DNA of 64,000 nucleotides from Fuerstiella marisgermanici (GTDB taxonomy: Bacteria > Planctomycetota > Planctomycetia > Planctomycetales > Planctomycetaceae). Positions within the stretch are counted from its first letter, which is position 1; every line of letters begins with the position of its first letter. The notes under the pieces were generated by a model. That model was given only the letters and a program-made list of their open reading frames with translations. It ran no database searches and was not told where the DNA came from. Below are positions 23,937 through 32,182 of this stretch, one piece after another. A program made the translations under genes and the position numbers. The DNA lies in NCBI RefSeq assembly GCF_001983935.1, contig NZ_CP017641.1, positions 3,968,001 to 4,032,000 of the forward strand. Direction: 5' to 3'.

Positions 23937-24785
23937 TCACAGCCCGAGATAAGGTTTCTCTCCACGAAGTTCAGCAAGCAGGTTTGATTTGTAGAACGCA
24001 TTGATCTCCAGACCTTCGACAAACTGCAACGACTCTTCTCTTTTCGACGGATCGATGATTGCGATTGCTTTCGCACAAAGAGCAGCGAAATCGCTGCTCT
24101 CATGTTGAAGGCAAGCCTCCAGTTTTGGAATAGCGAACTTTGCCTTTGAGCGCCAAAGCATCCGTGGGACGTGGGCAGAAACTCGTTCATCCCAATGGCC
24201 GAGAAGATCAGCGATTTCAACGATCAACTTCTGAAAGTGCGACAGAAGCAACTCCGAGATACAGGTGACTGCAACTAATCGAACTTCAGAATCGTCGTCG
24301 TCGGTGCCGTCGAGGATTACTCGAAGCCCAACGTCGCCGAAGTGAACAAGGATGCTTGCAGCGTCCGAAGTGCGATCTCGATACCGTGGATAGGTTGCGA
24401 ATTCCCTGAGCAGCGACTCGCAGTAAGTTCGCTTCTTCTCAAGGGACCAGTTGTCGGCTTCTTCAGGAGAATCCACGCTGCCGACTGAGACAACCGCTTT
24501 CTGCAATTCACTGGTCACGAAATCAAATCGTTCTCTGAAGCTGCATTTTCTCAGTATGTCGAGTTTGTCTTCAACGTTAAGCTGAAACTTCGCCAACGCT
24601 CGGCGAACCCGAGCCCCCAAGAGCGAAGTCGTGTTCGGCAGTTCTTCCAATACTCCGACAGCCACTTCCCTTCTTGTGGGATCATTCATGATGATCGCCT
24701 TGGCGGCAAGAAATCGATGGTTGGGGTTTTCATCCGTCAGCCATTCTTTCGGCACTCCGTTATTCTCACGTTCTTGTAGTTCCAT
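23937..24785 (-). CDS. HEAT-repeat-like protein
   Basis: 282 residues of helical repeats, for example NPNHRFLAAKAIIMNDPTRR, SEVRLVAVTCISELLLSHFQ and ERVSAHVPRMLWRSKAKFAI. The repeat length and Ala/Leu pattern are those of HEAT/armadillo solenoids, which bind proteins or nucleic acids. No catalytic site. A decayed fragment of a second copy is at 17765-17855. Confidence 0.75.
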   Translation of the reverse strand: MELQERENNGVPKEWLTDENPNHRFLAAKAIIMNDPTRREVAVGVLEELPNTTSLLGARVRRALAKFQLNVEDKLDILRKCSFRERFDFVTSELQKAVVSVGSVDSPEEADNWSLEKKRTYCESLLREFATYPRYRDRTSDAASILVHFGDVGLRVILDGTDDDDSEVRLVAVTCISELLLSHFQKLIVEIADLLGHWDERVSAHVPRMLWRSKAKFAIPKLEACLQHESSDFAALCAKAIAIIDPSKREESLQFVEGLEINAFYKSNLLAELRGEKPYLGL

Positions 24786-24808
24786 TCATCCTCCTGTTTC
24801 ACAGGTAT

Positions 24809-25048
24809 CTATCCCGATGCTTTGAAAACCGGGGATCTTTCCAGCAGATCGGCCAGATCAACTTGAAGACGATCTTGAGCTTGTGAAAGCGGAATCAGGA
24901 TCTCTGTCACTTTGAACGAATTTGGATTCATTCGGATCGTCAGGAGGACGTACTTACCGTCTTGGCACGTAGCTGCGTTTATGGCGAGCAAGTCACACTT
25001 CAATGCCTGCGTCTCAGTCGTTCGATAATTTTCCTTGTCATCGCTCAT
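24809..25048 (-). CDS. Small hypothetical protein
   Basis: 79 residues, with AAGGAG correctly placed before the ATG. It contains LLAINAATCQDGKYVLLTIR and ends LERSPVFKAS; a short mixed alpha/beta protein with no known family. It follows motif copy 14 on its own strand, just as the genes in the main array follow theirs. Confidence 0.65.
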   Translation of the reverse strand: MSDDKENYRTTETQALKCDLLAINAATCQDGKYVLLTIRMNPNSFKVTEILIPLSQAQDRLQVDLADLLERSPVFKASG

Positions 25049-25069
25049 TTCGGCTCCTTTTCTGCGTGT

Positions 25070-25083
25070 GTAGCTGGTGTCCC
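25070..25083 (-). repeat. GGACACC motif, copy 14
   Basis: Minus-strand GGGACACCAGCTAC starts on the base after the TAA of the gene at 25084 and leads to AAGGAG and the ATG at 25048. No hairpin is seen. Confidence 0.7.
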
Positions 25084-25689
25084 TTAGAGTCCATGCCGTT
25101 CGAAGTAGGCTGTCGAGTCACCGTCGTGTCCGTAATTGCACCTCCAGCAAACATCGACGGCGTGCTGCACACGAGACAAGCACCGAGGGCATTGATGAGT
25201 CCAGTTTTCCGGGGGAACGAAGCCTGAATAGGTGGGCTCAGCAAATCCACCGTTCCGAATTAGTTCAGAATCTGGATTTAGAACTCGTGGCAACGTGTCC
25301 CAAAAATAGTGCCCACCTGTCCGAGCCCATTGTTGGTACTCAGGATCGTTTCGGACAATCAGAGTTCCAAACCAAAGGCAAGTCCAGAACAACGCCGTGA
25401 CAATGACGGTGATCCAGAACGGGACAATGAAACAGTCAGCAAAGGTCCAGTAAGTTCTTCCTGCTGCCTCATTTCCGAGCAAGAAGAACAGGAAGAACAC
25501 GAACATGCAGATTCCAAACATGAATCTACCCATGATGGTTGATGGCAGTGTACGAATCCCTCGGCTTGAATCGATGATATGTAGAAATAGAAGCACCAGC
25601 AGTGCCCACCAAATCGATGCCATGAACGAGCAACTGCCGTTCAACCACATCGCCGGGAAAGCTGACAGAAGAAAAATGCGACCGATCAT
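25084..25689 (-). CDS. Membrane protein with C-terminal zinc ribbon
   Basis: 201 residues from the ATG at 25689, which overlaps the upstream stop (ATGA). There are about four membrane segments, including ASIWWALLVLLFLHIID, GRFMFGICMFVFFLFFLLG and FIVPFWITVIVTALFWTCLW. The C-terminal CPRCLSRVQHAVDVCWRCNY is a four-cysteine zinc ribbon. Function unknown. The TAA is followed directly by motif copy 14. Confidence 0.8.
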   Translation of the reverse strand: MIGRIFLLSAFPAMWLNGSCSFMASIWWALLVLLFLHIIDSSRGIRTLPSTIMGRFMFGICMFVFFLFFLLGNEAAGRTYWTFADCFIVPFWITVIVTALFWTCLWFGTLIVRNDPEYQQWARTGGHYFWDTLPRVLNPDSELIRNGGFAEPTYSGFVPPENWTHQCPRCLSRVQHAVDVCWRCNYGHDGDSTAYFERHGL

Positions 25690-26090
25690 TGCCGAACCTC
25701 GCTCAACTGATCCCATTCAATTGAACTGATTACCAGACTGTTGCTTCCGGGGCCAACGCTGTCGGCTGGGTGATCCATGAGTAGTCGGGCTGCACTGAAT
25801 GCCCAAGCACTCAAGTCTGCCACAGAGCAATGATCACCACCGACGAGCCGCAGTTTGATAGGGGCCACAAACGACCGAATTGACGACGGTTCAGCGATCC
25901 GGTTTTGCAACAACAACTTTTGGACTTCTGAGGCGACTTCATTCCAGTCCGTGAATAGCTGTGCGTTGGATTCGGTGTCCGTCCAATCGAATCCGGTCCA
26001 GAACCATCGGTGGTCGTTTCCGATCAGATAACGAGGAAACTGAATGCTTCCTCGGTTGAGGACGGACAGATGAAGTGGTTGTTTGGTCAT
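25686..26090 (-). CDS. Hypothetical protein
   Basis: 134 residues beginning MTKQPLHLSVLNRGSIQFPR. It is soluble and contains WFWTGFDWTDTESNAQLFTD and DHCSVADLSAWAFSAARLLM. No family recognised. It is led by motif copy 15 and a hairpin whose stem ends five bases before the ATG, and it is coupled to the membrane protein gene. Confidence 0.7.
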   Translation of the reverse strand: MTKQPLHLSVLNRGSIQFPRYLIGNDHRWFWTGFDWTDTESNAQLFTDWNEVASEVQKLLLQNRIAEPSSIRSFVAPIKLRLVGGDHCSVADLSAWAFSAARLLMDHPADSVGPGSNSLVISSIEWDQLSEVRQ

Positions 26091-26094
26091 GTTT

Positions 26095-26131
26095 GCCTCA
26101 GTTTGGGTTGAGGCTTCGTAGTTGGTGTCCG
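26095..26131 (-). repeat. GGACACC motif, copy 15, with hairpin leader
   Basis: Minus-strand CGGACACCAACTAC (26131-26118) preceded by TAA. Three bases later GCCTCA (26100-26095 side) and TGAGGC (26109-26114) form a perfect six-pair stem; the next ATG is at 26090. On the minus strand the order is motif, GCCTCA, loop, TGAGGC, ATG. Confidence 0.85.
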
Positions 26132-26189
26132 TTACTGGGACCGATTGTGGAGAATGGTCAGTAATGCTTTGTCGGTCGCCTTCTGCCTA

Positions 26190-26582
26190 TCAAAGCAATT
26201 GCAGGTCGCCCGTGATTACGTCGATCTTCTCAACCAGATCCGGCCCGACCGCCAAGCAAGTGCGAGTTGGCTCGCCGTGGAATTCAGTTTTGCCGCTGTC
26301 GGTAATCAAATAGACCTGAAGCCCGGCTGCTATCGCTTTATCGTGGATCTCCATTAACTCTTCTTCGCTGTTCACTCGGCAACACACTTTGGCGAACGAT
26401 TCGGTGAGCCACGCCTGTTCTGTGTCCGTGAAATCACTGAGTGACATGGTGCCCAACTCTTGCAGTCGTCTGGTGAGAAACGCCATGGAAGCATGTGCTC
26501 CCTGAGCGATCTGCTTGCCTCGCCGCATTTTCAGGTCATGTCGCATCACGATGACTTGTTTGATCCGAGTAGGCTCAGTCAA
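26190..26582 (-). CDS. PTH2-family peptidyl-tRNA hydrolase
   Basis: 130 residues. [20 protein letters not shown] followed by QGAHASMAF is the Pth2 signature, and [20 protein letters not shown] with [18 protein letters not shown] completes the fold. The enzyme frees tRNA from stalled peptidyl-tRNA in archaea and eukaryotes; bacterial cases are scattered. It overlaps the HD-Pnk gene by four bases, so it is the fourth gene of an RNA-repair operon and may recycle damaged peptidyl-tRNAs. Confidence 0.92.
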   Translation of the reverse strand: MTEPTRIKQVIVMRHDLKMRRGKQIAQGAHASMAFLTRRLQELGTMSLSDFTDTEQAWLTESFAKVCCRVNSEEELMEIHDKAIAAGLQVYLITDSGKTEFHGEPTRTCLAVGPDLVEKIDVITGDLQLL

Positions 26583-27700
26583 TTCGATTCTCCATTGGTC
26601 AATATCACGGTGTGTGCTTCAGTCCACGTCGGTGGTTCGCACTTAGCCGCCAGCTTTCGGATGACATTTTCCGGCACTGAATTGCTGCGGCCCTTGTTCT
26701 GTTTAAGCAGAAGATTGAACTGCGGCTCAACGTAAACAATTTCAATTGCCGCATTGTAGTCGGCAAACAAATCCAGCCAGCGCTGCCGAGTGTCCTTTTG
26801 TGTGTTCGTCGCATTGAATGCAAATGAAGTTCCCGCCCGCAGATGTTCACGGCAGCGTTCTCGTGCAAGCTGAACGACTTCACCTTGATTATCTGTTGGT
26901 TCGACCTTCATTTCGTTGCGAATTTCGTCCAGCGACACAACAGGAAGATCATCACGATGGCGTGACAGCCATGTATCCTTGCCGCTGCCCGGAAGTCCTG
27001 ACAGCATCGTCACCGTGCAGGAAAAGTCTTCGTGCGGAACGTAGTGAAGATTGGGGTCCGTATTCCGGTAGAACAGGAATCGAGCCTGATCATTGGCAAA
27101 CGGATACGGCTGGTCATAGCAGTCGCTCTCTTCCGCCGTCAATTTCCAGTATTGCAGGTTCTCCTCAGGTCGAGTCATGGAATCTGTATCACGACCACGA
27201 GTGTCAGCCAATGCGAATAAGTAAAGCAGTCGATTGTTGACCAGCCACGATAACCGCACGACTTCATGTGTTGGGTCATCACGCTCCAGCAGGAATGCTG
27301 GCCGACCGTGAAACCGAACCAGCCGGGCGATCTCTTTCCGAGTCATCAGGTCACAATCAATGTCTCGAAGAATGCTTCGTGCCAGATGCTCTCCTTTCAC
27401 GGCGTGTTTGGGGGATGTCACACGTCCTGTATCGGGATCGGTCTGAGAAGTCAGCGGTTTGGCCGCATCATGGAACAACGCCGTGAAGATCAGTACGGTC
27501 TTCTCCTGTTCAGTCAGCGACGGCCATTCTTCAAGCTTCACAAGCTGATGGCAGACCATCTTCGTGTGTGTCCAGACATCGCCTTCGGAATGCCATTCGG
27601 CATCCTGAAGGCAATCAGCCATTGCTCGACACCATGGCTGGGATTCGGCCCAAGCCAAGATGTCGTCCAATGGAATCTGTTTAAGTGTCTGCCAATTCAT
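26579..27700 (-). CDS. HD-Pnk: RNA end-healing phosphoesterase and polynucleotide kinase
   Basis: 373 residues in two domains. The N-terminal HD domain has His45 (WTHTK) and His77-Asp78 (FHDAAKPL). The C-terminal kinase has the P-loop [10 protein letters not shown] at about 235-244, the Asp in [11 protein letters not shown] and an Arg-rich lid. This matches the HD-Pnk enzymes described from Runella, in which HD removes 2',3'-cyclic phosphates and Pnk phosphorylates 5'-OH ends, making broken RNA ligatable. An RNA ligase gene lies directly upstream with a four-base overlap, as expected. Confidence 0.92.
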   Translation of the reverse strand: MNWQTLKQIPLDDILAWAESQPWCRAMADCLQDAEWHSEGDVWTHTKMVCHQLVKLEEWPSLTEQEKTVLIFTALFHDAAKPLTSQTDPDTGRVTSPKHAVKGEHLARSILRDIDCDLMTRKEIARLVRFHGRPAFLLERDDPTHEVVRLSWLVNNRLLYLFALADTRGRDTDSMTRPEENLQYWKLTAEESDCYDQPYPFANDQARFLFYRNTDPNLHYVPHEDFSCTVTMLSGLPGSGKDTWLSRHRDDLPVVSLDEIRNEMKVEPTDNQGEVVQLARERCREHLRAGTSFAFNATNTQKDTRQRWLDLFADYNAAIEIVYVEPQFNLLLKQNKGRSNSVPENVIRKLAAKCEPPTWTEAHTVILTNGESN

Positions 27701-28440
27701 TTCCAGATATCCACGCCGTCAGCCAATTCATTCGGCACCATCTCCTGATGCTGCCAGTGGGTACTCTGCTTAATCTTCTCAACAAATTCAGGCCGTACCA
27801 TTTTCGCCCGCCCTGTCACGACACCGTCTGCTTCTGTTCGCAGATAGAGCCCTTCCATCAGGTTATCCGTTTGATTCGTCAACGGATTGTCGAACCGGCT
27901 ATCGAACTTCGATGGCCCGATCAACTCGTCGAGACAAGATCGCTTCAACGCACCTATTGAAACAACAGGGACCGTTTCGATTCCCGTCCCCTTAAGCAAC
28001 TTCAGACGTTGTTCCAAGTCCAGAAACGCCGCTTCCGTCTTGTCGTAAATGTCGAACTCGAAGAAGTAGTGCGAAAGCTGTCGGTAAAAGACGGAATGCC
28101 GAGCGTACACCCACTCCCCGAACATGATGAAGCGGTTTTCCAGCCGGTCTTCCAGCGTATGCCGCTTCACCGCCGCCCATGACTTGAACAGATCGTACTG
28201 CGGATGCATTCCCTCGGTGATGAGATGACCCCGACATTGCAGGGCCATCTCACCGGATTTCAAGAAATGGATACCCACATTCGTGCCGTCGATCTTTTCC
28301 TCTACGATCAATGACTCATCAGCGATGAAGGCATTGGATTCAGCCTCACCGAGATGTTTGTCATCGTCAGTTCCCTTCGAGCCGAAAAGATGCGGTGTCC
28401 GGGGATACTTCGTGAAAGTTTCGTTTGATGTACCCATCAT
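27697..28440 (-). CDS. ATP-dependent RNA ligase
   Basis: 247 residues. Motif I is [16 protein letters not shown], with Lys49 expected to be adenylated; a downstream [16 protein letters not shown] fits motif III and [20 protein letters not shown] fits motifs IV and V. Size and motifs agree with small Rnl-type RNA ligases. The overlap with HD-Pnk (ATGA) strongly suggests joint production: HD-Pnk heals ends and this enzyme seals them. Confidence 0.93.
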   Translation of the reverse strand: MMGTSNETFTKYPRTPHLFGSKGTDDDKHLGEAESNAFIADESLIVEEKIDGTNVGIHFLKSGEMALQCRGHLITEGMHPQYDLFKSWAAVKRHTLEDRLENRFIMFGEWVYARHSVFYRQLSHYFFEFDIYDKTEAAFLDLEQRLKLLKGTGIETVPVVSIGALKRSCLDELIGPSKFDSRFDNPLTNQTDNLMEGLYLRTEADGVVTGRAKMVRPEFVEKIKQSTHWQHQEMVPNELADGVDIWK

Positions 28441-28473
28441 GACGCTCTTCTCATTAGCCAGTTGGCGGTAAAT

Positions 28474-29367
28474 TCAATTCGGACGGCTGCTCCAGCCGAG
28501 TGGTTCACGGTTCAGCTTCCAGTCGGCTGGGATTCCTTCAGATCCAACACTCATGGCGACGATTCCACCAATGATGGCGCACGTCGTATCCATATCTCCG
28601 CCGACTCGTGCGGCAGTCCACATTGCTTCGCTGTAGTCATTGAGATGTGCCGCAGCCATCCAAAGGCAAAACGGCACGGTGTCCTGACTGCTGATTTCAT
28701 CCCCACAACCAACTTGTGAGGCTATCGTGTACGCCCACGTATCAAGTGGATATGTCGCCACCCATTCCAGTCGGCGACGAACTTCACTTTGGTCAAGTTT
28801 TGAGATAACCCAAGGAATCAACTCTTCGGGTTGCTCGGATCTACGCCGCCACGCCCAACCAGATGACAGGGCTACTGCGATGGCCCCGACAATCGCTTCT
28901 GGGTGAGTATGCGTAACTTCCGCAGAAAGTGCTGCCTGCTTTATCGTAAGGTCAATGTCATCAGCAAACCATGCGACAAGCGGAGAGACCCGCATCGCCG
29001 CACCGTTACCATGTGAGCCACTGCCACTGAACATCTGTTGGCTCAGCGTCTTCCAGCATCCACCTTCCGCAACGTCTTCAAGGAGCCGTCGAGCACCGGC
29101 TCCGTATCCACGATTCGGTTCTGACTGATATCTTTCGACAAGCTGCTGAACGAAAAACTCCTGATCAACGGACTCGCACACTCTCAGTGTTTCTGTGAGT
29201 GCAATCGCCATTTCCGTATCGTCTGTGTAATTCCACGGTGGTGTTGGTGGGTTGCTGCGTTTTGATTCTGCGGCAACATTCGGTGAGAAAAACTGCTGCC
29301 CAAATGCATCGCCAATGGACAGACCGTCTAACGACAAACACGCTCTACCCAATCGGTCTTCAGTCAT
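28474..29367 (-). CDS. ADP-ribosylglycohydrolase (ARH/DraG family)
   Basis: 297 residues. Metal-binding motifs are PPWNYTDDTEMAIALTETLR near the N-terminus and ARVGGDMDTTCAIIGGIVAM near the C-terminus, both canonical, and GNGAAMRVSPLVAWFADD is also present. The family removes ADP-ribose from proteins, nucleotides or nucleic acids. It sits 33 bases upstream of the RNA ligase gene in the same direction. Its job in this operon may be removing ADP-ribose from RNA or from a repair protein; that is inference. Confidence 0.93.
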   Translation of the reverse strand: MTEDRLGRACLSLDGLSIGDAFGQQFFSPNVAAESKRSNPPTPPWNYTDDTEMAIALTETLRVCESVDQEFFVQQLVERYQSEPNRGYGAGARRLLEDVAEGGCWKTLSQQMFSGSGSHGNGAAMRVSPLVAWFADDIDLTIKQAALSAEVTHTHPEAIVGAIAVALSSGWAWRRRSEQPEELIPWVISKLDQSEVRRRLEWVATYPLDTWAYTIASQVGCGDEISSQDTVPFCLWMAAAHLNDYSEAMWTAARVGGDMDTTCAIIGGIVAMSVGSEGIPADWKLNREPLGWSSRPN

Positions 29368-29495
29368 GTCCCACGCCTCAAGTCAGGAAATCCATTCGTA
29401 GCGAGTAAAGTCTAACAAAACAGCCCACACGGTTGACCTGAACCATGTGGGCCTTGGATGTCAGTCCCTGAAAAAAGTGATCCCGATTCACACCG

Positions 29496-29663
29496 TCAAA
29501 AGCAGCCTTTCTTGAGGCAACACTTCTTGTAGCGTTTGCCCGAATTACACGGACACAGATCGTTACGTCCGAGCTTCTCTTCCAGCAGTTTATCACCGTG
29601 GACGATTCGTACTCCTTGCTTCACCTGAGTTTCGGAGGGGAATCCCCGGCGACGTTTGCTCAT
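29496..29663 (-). CDS. SEC-C motif microprotein
   Basis: A 55-codon frame from the ATG at 29663. Its end, [20 protein letters not shown], is a textbook SEC-C zinc-binding motif (CxC..8..CC), as found at the C-terminus of SecA and in many small proteins. The N-terminus [10 protein letters not shown] is basic. A GAG precedes the start. Likely a zinc-binding adaptor; partner unknown. Confidence 0.85.
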   Translation of the reverse strand: MSKRRRGFPSETQVKQGVRIVHGDKLLEEKLGRNDLCPCNSGKRYKKCCLKKGCF

Positions 29664-29856
29664 CGTCTCGAAAAAAATGGCAGTTCGTCATGTTCATGAT
29701 TTGAGTTTCGCACGGCGCACCTTCCTTTCCTATCTTTCGTTGGTGGAACAATCGACACCGAAATCGAAATCTGGTTCGCCATTTTTGAGCAACATACGAA
29801 CAGGCAGGTCATCTGAGGTGTCCGAAGAATGACTCAAGTGAATGGAGAATGCGGTC

Positions 29857-30540
29857 ATGAAAGCCAATAAGACACCAATTGAAATTGCCCGGAACCTGTA
29901 CCCTTTGGTTTTCCGAACAGACTTCAGTCAGCCGGGATTCGCCTTGCTCAACCTTGGGGCGGACTATGGTTCCGAAGCTCAGCGACAACTGATGGTCGAA
30001 TTGAAACGTCAATTTGATCAGCTTGAAGTTCAATATCGGGGGCGACGGCTTATTTACCAATCAATGGGTAGGTTCGACCAGCAAGTCACGACGAAGCCTC
30101 ACAGAGACGGTGGCCCGAACGAGTCAGTTTTGATGCTGGGATATGAGCCGACGCTTGTGCAAAGTCGTGTGGCAATGTCGGACTATTCGAAGTGTGCTCA
30201 CGCCCTTGGAATTACCCCGGCTGAATTCTTGGATCGTTTCAATCCGATGTTCGTCAGTGGGCAGAATAAACTTGCCGATTACACGACCGAAACCGACGAC
30301 TTCGACAACACCAGCTTTCAAATACTGATCATCAACAACAGCACGAACCCAATTGGCGACGGTCGGCTACTTGGGGTTCTCCACACAGCCGAAATCGTTG
30401 ATCCAAATCCAGATCTTGTGCGAGTCGTCAACTCCACGATGATTGCGTCCGTGTCACTGTCGGCCGATGACGATATTTCAGAGAGTGAACAAGCCGACTT
30501 CGTGACAACGACGGTCGTCCGCAAGGCCGTTTACGGCTGA
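29857..30540 (+). CDS. Hypothetical protein with conserved-looking HRD motif
   Basis: 227 residues from the ATG at 29857; an ATG five codons earlier lacks a ribosome site while this one has GGAG. TTKPHRDGGPNESVLMLGYE has the His-x-Asp spacing seen in non-haem iron oxygenases, and a second His is in GRLLGVLHTAEIV. SDYSKCAHALGITPAEFLDR and FQILIINNSTNPIGDGRLLG are other striking blocks. An iron/2-oxoglutarate enzyme is one possibility, not established. Confidence 0.7.
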   Translation: MKANKTPIEIARNLYPLVFRTDFSQPGFALLNLGADYGSEAQRQLMVELKRQFDQLEVQYRGRRLIYQSMGRFDQQVTTKPHRDGGPNESVLMLGYEPTLVQSRVAMSDYSKCAHALGITPAEFLDRFNPMFVSGQNKLADYTTETDDFDNTSFQILIINNSTNPIGDGRLLGVLHTAEIVDPNPDLVRVVNSTMIASVSLSADDDISESEQADFVTTTVVRKAVYG

Positions 30541-30563
30541 TGGAGCCCTGATAGAATTACGAG

Positions 30564-30947
30564 ATGCTCATCATCCGCCCAATCGCAATCATCTGGGCAC
30601 TGCCCTACACAATTCTCGGTTTGCTGATCGGGCTTTTCGGCCTGTGTACTCGTGGCCGTGTACTTCGGCGTTGGCCGCTGGAATTCTACGGGGGCGGAGT
30701 CGAATGGTTCCTGTCACGACTGCCGAGTGATCTTGTGATGGCGATGACATTGGGCCATGTGATTCTTGGCCGAACCAAGGCTGCTCTCGACATTTCACGA
30801 GAACATGAATTGGTCCATGTTCGTCAATATGAGCGATGGGGGCCATTCCTTGGTCCGGCTTATTGGGCTTGTTCGCTGTTTCTGTGGCTGCGAGGTAAAG
30901 ACGGTTACCATGACAACCCGTTCGAGAAGGAAGCGTGGGGAGAATGA
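30564..30947 (+). CDS. Small membrane protein with HExxH motif
   Basis: 127 residues. IIRPIAIIWALPYTILGLLI and the following GLFGLC form a membrane segment, and WGPFLGPAYWACSLFLWLRG looks like a second. Between them REHELVHVRQYERWG contains HELVH, the zinc ligand and base arrangement of metallopeptidases. It is very short for a peptidase, so it could be a metal-binding remnant of the fold. It follows the HRD-motif gene by 23 bases. Confidence 0.75.
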   Translation: MLIIRPIAIIWALPYTILGLLIGLFGLCTRGRVLRRWPLEFYGGGVEWFLSRLPSDLVMAMTLGHVILGRTKAALDISREHELVHVRQYERWGPFLGPAYWACSLFLWLRGKDGYHDNPFEKEAWGE

Positions 30948-31095
30948 ACAACAGTGATTCTCGATTAAGTTCAGCCTATCGTTGGAGGTCAACGATGGAG
31001 TGCTTGTACACCAGCGATTGACTGCATCCGGCTTCAACATGGACACGAGCGACTTGGCGAATAGACTGTAAGCTCCTTCGATTTTCAGTAACTGA

Positions 31096-32088
31096 ATGAA
31101 CATCCAAATGGGTAAGCGAAAGCAACGTGCAGAGCAGCACGTGATGGAAGACGAATCAATTCAGATCGTTTCGGCGGCGTTACCCAGATCGTGGGTGGTC
31201 CGGCAGTATCGTCCTGACTATGGCCTTGACCTCGCCGTTGAGACCTTTGAAGACTTTGCTGGTTCCGGGCAGGTAGAGACGTTAGGTGAACATTTCTTCG
31301 TGCAGGTGAAATCAGTTGGTAAGTTTTCAACGACAACGTTGACTGCACAACCCCGCCACAACGTAACAAAGCCCCAGCCCACTTCTTACACTAGCGACGA
31401 TGAGACTCAGAACATTGAGGTGGTCAAGCACCAAATTGACACGTCGTTACTTAGAACAGTGCAGGCAATGGGCGCATCCACAGTCGTGATGCTTTTTTTG
31501 GTGTCGTTAGATAGCCGTCGTGTCCTATTCCTATGTTTGAACGACTACATCGACAAAATTGTTGTGCCAGAAAAACCGCTGTACTACGAGCAAGCGACAA
31601 TTACCCTGAACGTTCCTATGAAAAACGAACTGTCTCGAAGTGAAGTTCACGGGGCGGGCACAGCCATTATCCGGTTCATAGCGAAGCGTTCGAAGTTCTA
31701 TTCAGCTTTCAATCTGTTCGCTTACCAACGACACGAACTTTCATTCTGTTCTGACGGGGAAGAGCAAAGGAATACAGCTAAACATTTTCTAGGCAGCCTC
31801 CGCCGACTCGACGTGTGGGGTGGGCATGATTGGAAGATATCGGAAGATTACTTCCGATGGTTGCTGCATCTCGACTCGGTGCTCCCCGGCGTTCCGTTGG
31901 ACGGGTGGTTTGCTTCTCATCCATTCACGCAATGGTCTCTGAATCACTCCCACTCCCGTGAGGAGATGTTTAACCTCGACATGAGCAATTTCTGGAATGG
32001 CCTGAACGTCTTAAGCCGAAACTACGAGGAAGTATGCCGTGAGTGGAATCTACCAACACATCTGGCCGCCTGCCTTGCACAGTGGTAA
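31096..32088 (+). CDS. DUF4365 (PD-(D/E)XK nuclease-like) protein
   Basis: 330 residues. The N-terminal domain shows the DUF4365 pattern: RQYRPDYGLDLAVETFED with the Asp, then EHFFVQVKSVGKF with the Q-x-K, the expected active-site layout of a PD-(D/E)XK fold. The rest is all-helical with aromatic residues and no assigned domain. Relatives are common beside defence genes and mobile elements. It is convergent with the HEPN-like gene at 32183. The ATG at 31108 is an alternative start. Confidence 0.82.
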   Translation: MNIQMGKRKQRAEQHVMEDESIQIVSAALPRSWVVRQYRPDYGLDLAVETFEDFAGSGQVETLGEHFFVQVKSVGKFSTTTLTAQPRHNVTKPQPTSYTSDDETQNIEVVKHQIDTSLLRTVQAMGASTVVMLFLVSLDSRRVLFLCLNDYIDKIVVPEKPLYYEQATITLNVPMKNELSRSEVHGAGTAIIRFIAKRSKFYSAFNLFAYQRHELSFCSDGEEQRNTAKHFLGSLRRLDVWGGHDWKISEDYFRWLLHLDSVLPGVPLDGWFASHPFTQWSLNHSHSREEMFNLDMSNFWNGLNVLSRNYEEVCREWNLPTHLAACLAQW

Positions 32089-32182
32089 GTGGTTTAGAAT
32101 CTGTTTGATCTCAAGCGATTGCTTCAGTGACACGTCGTCACTGAGCGTGAAGAAAGCAGATGAAGCCAACCATGCCAAGTCG

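Noticed and set aside
29815-29830. GGTGTCCG upstream of the gene at 29857
   Set aside because: Only eight motif bases on the opposite strand; likely chance.
30960-31071. Short plus-strand peptide FSLSLEVNDGVLVHQRLTAS
   Set aside because: It reads like a gene tail, but there is no start or relative; it may be a remnant. Too weak to list.
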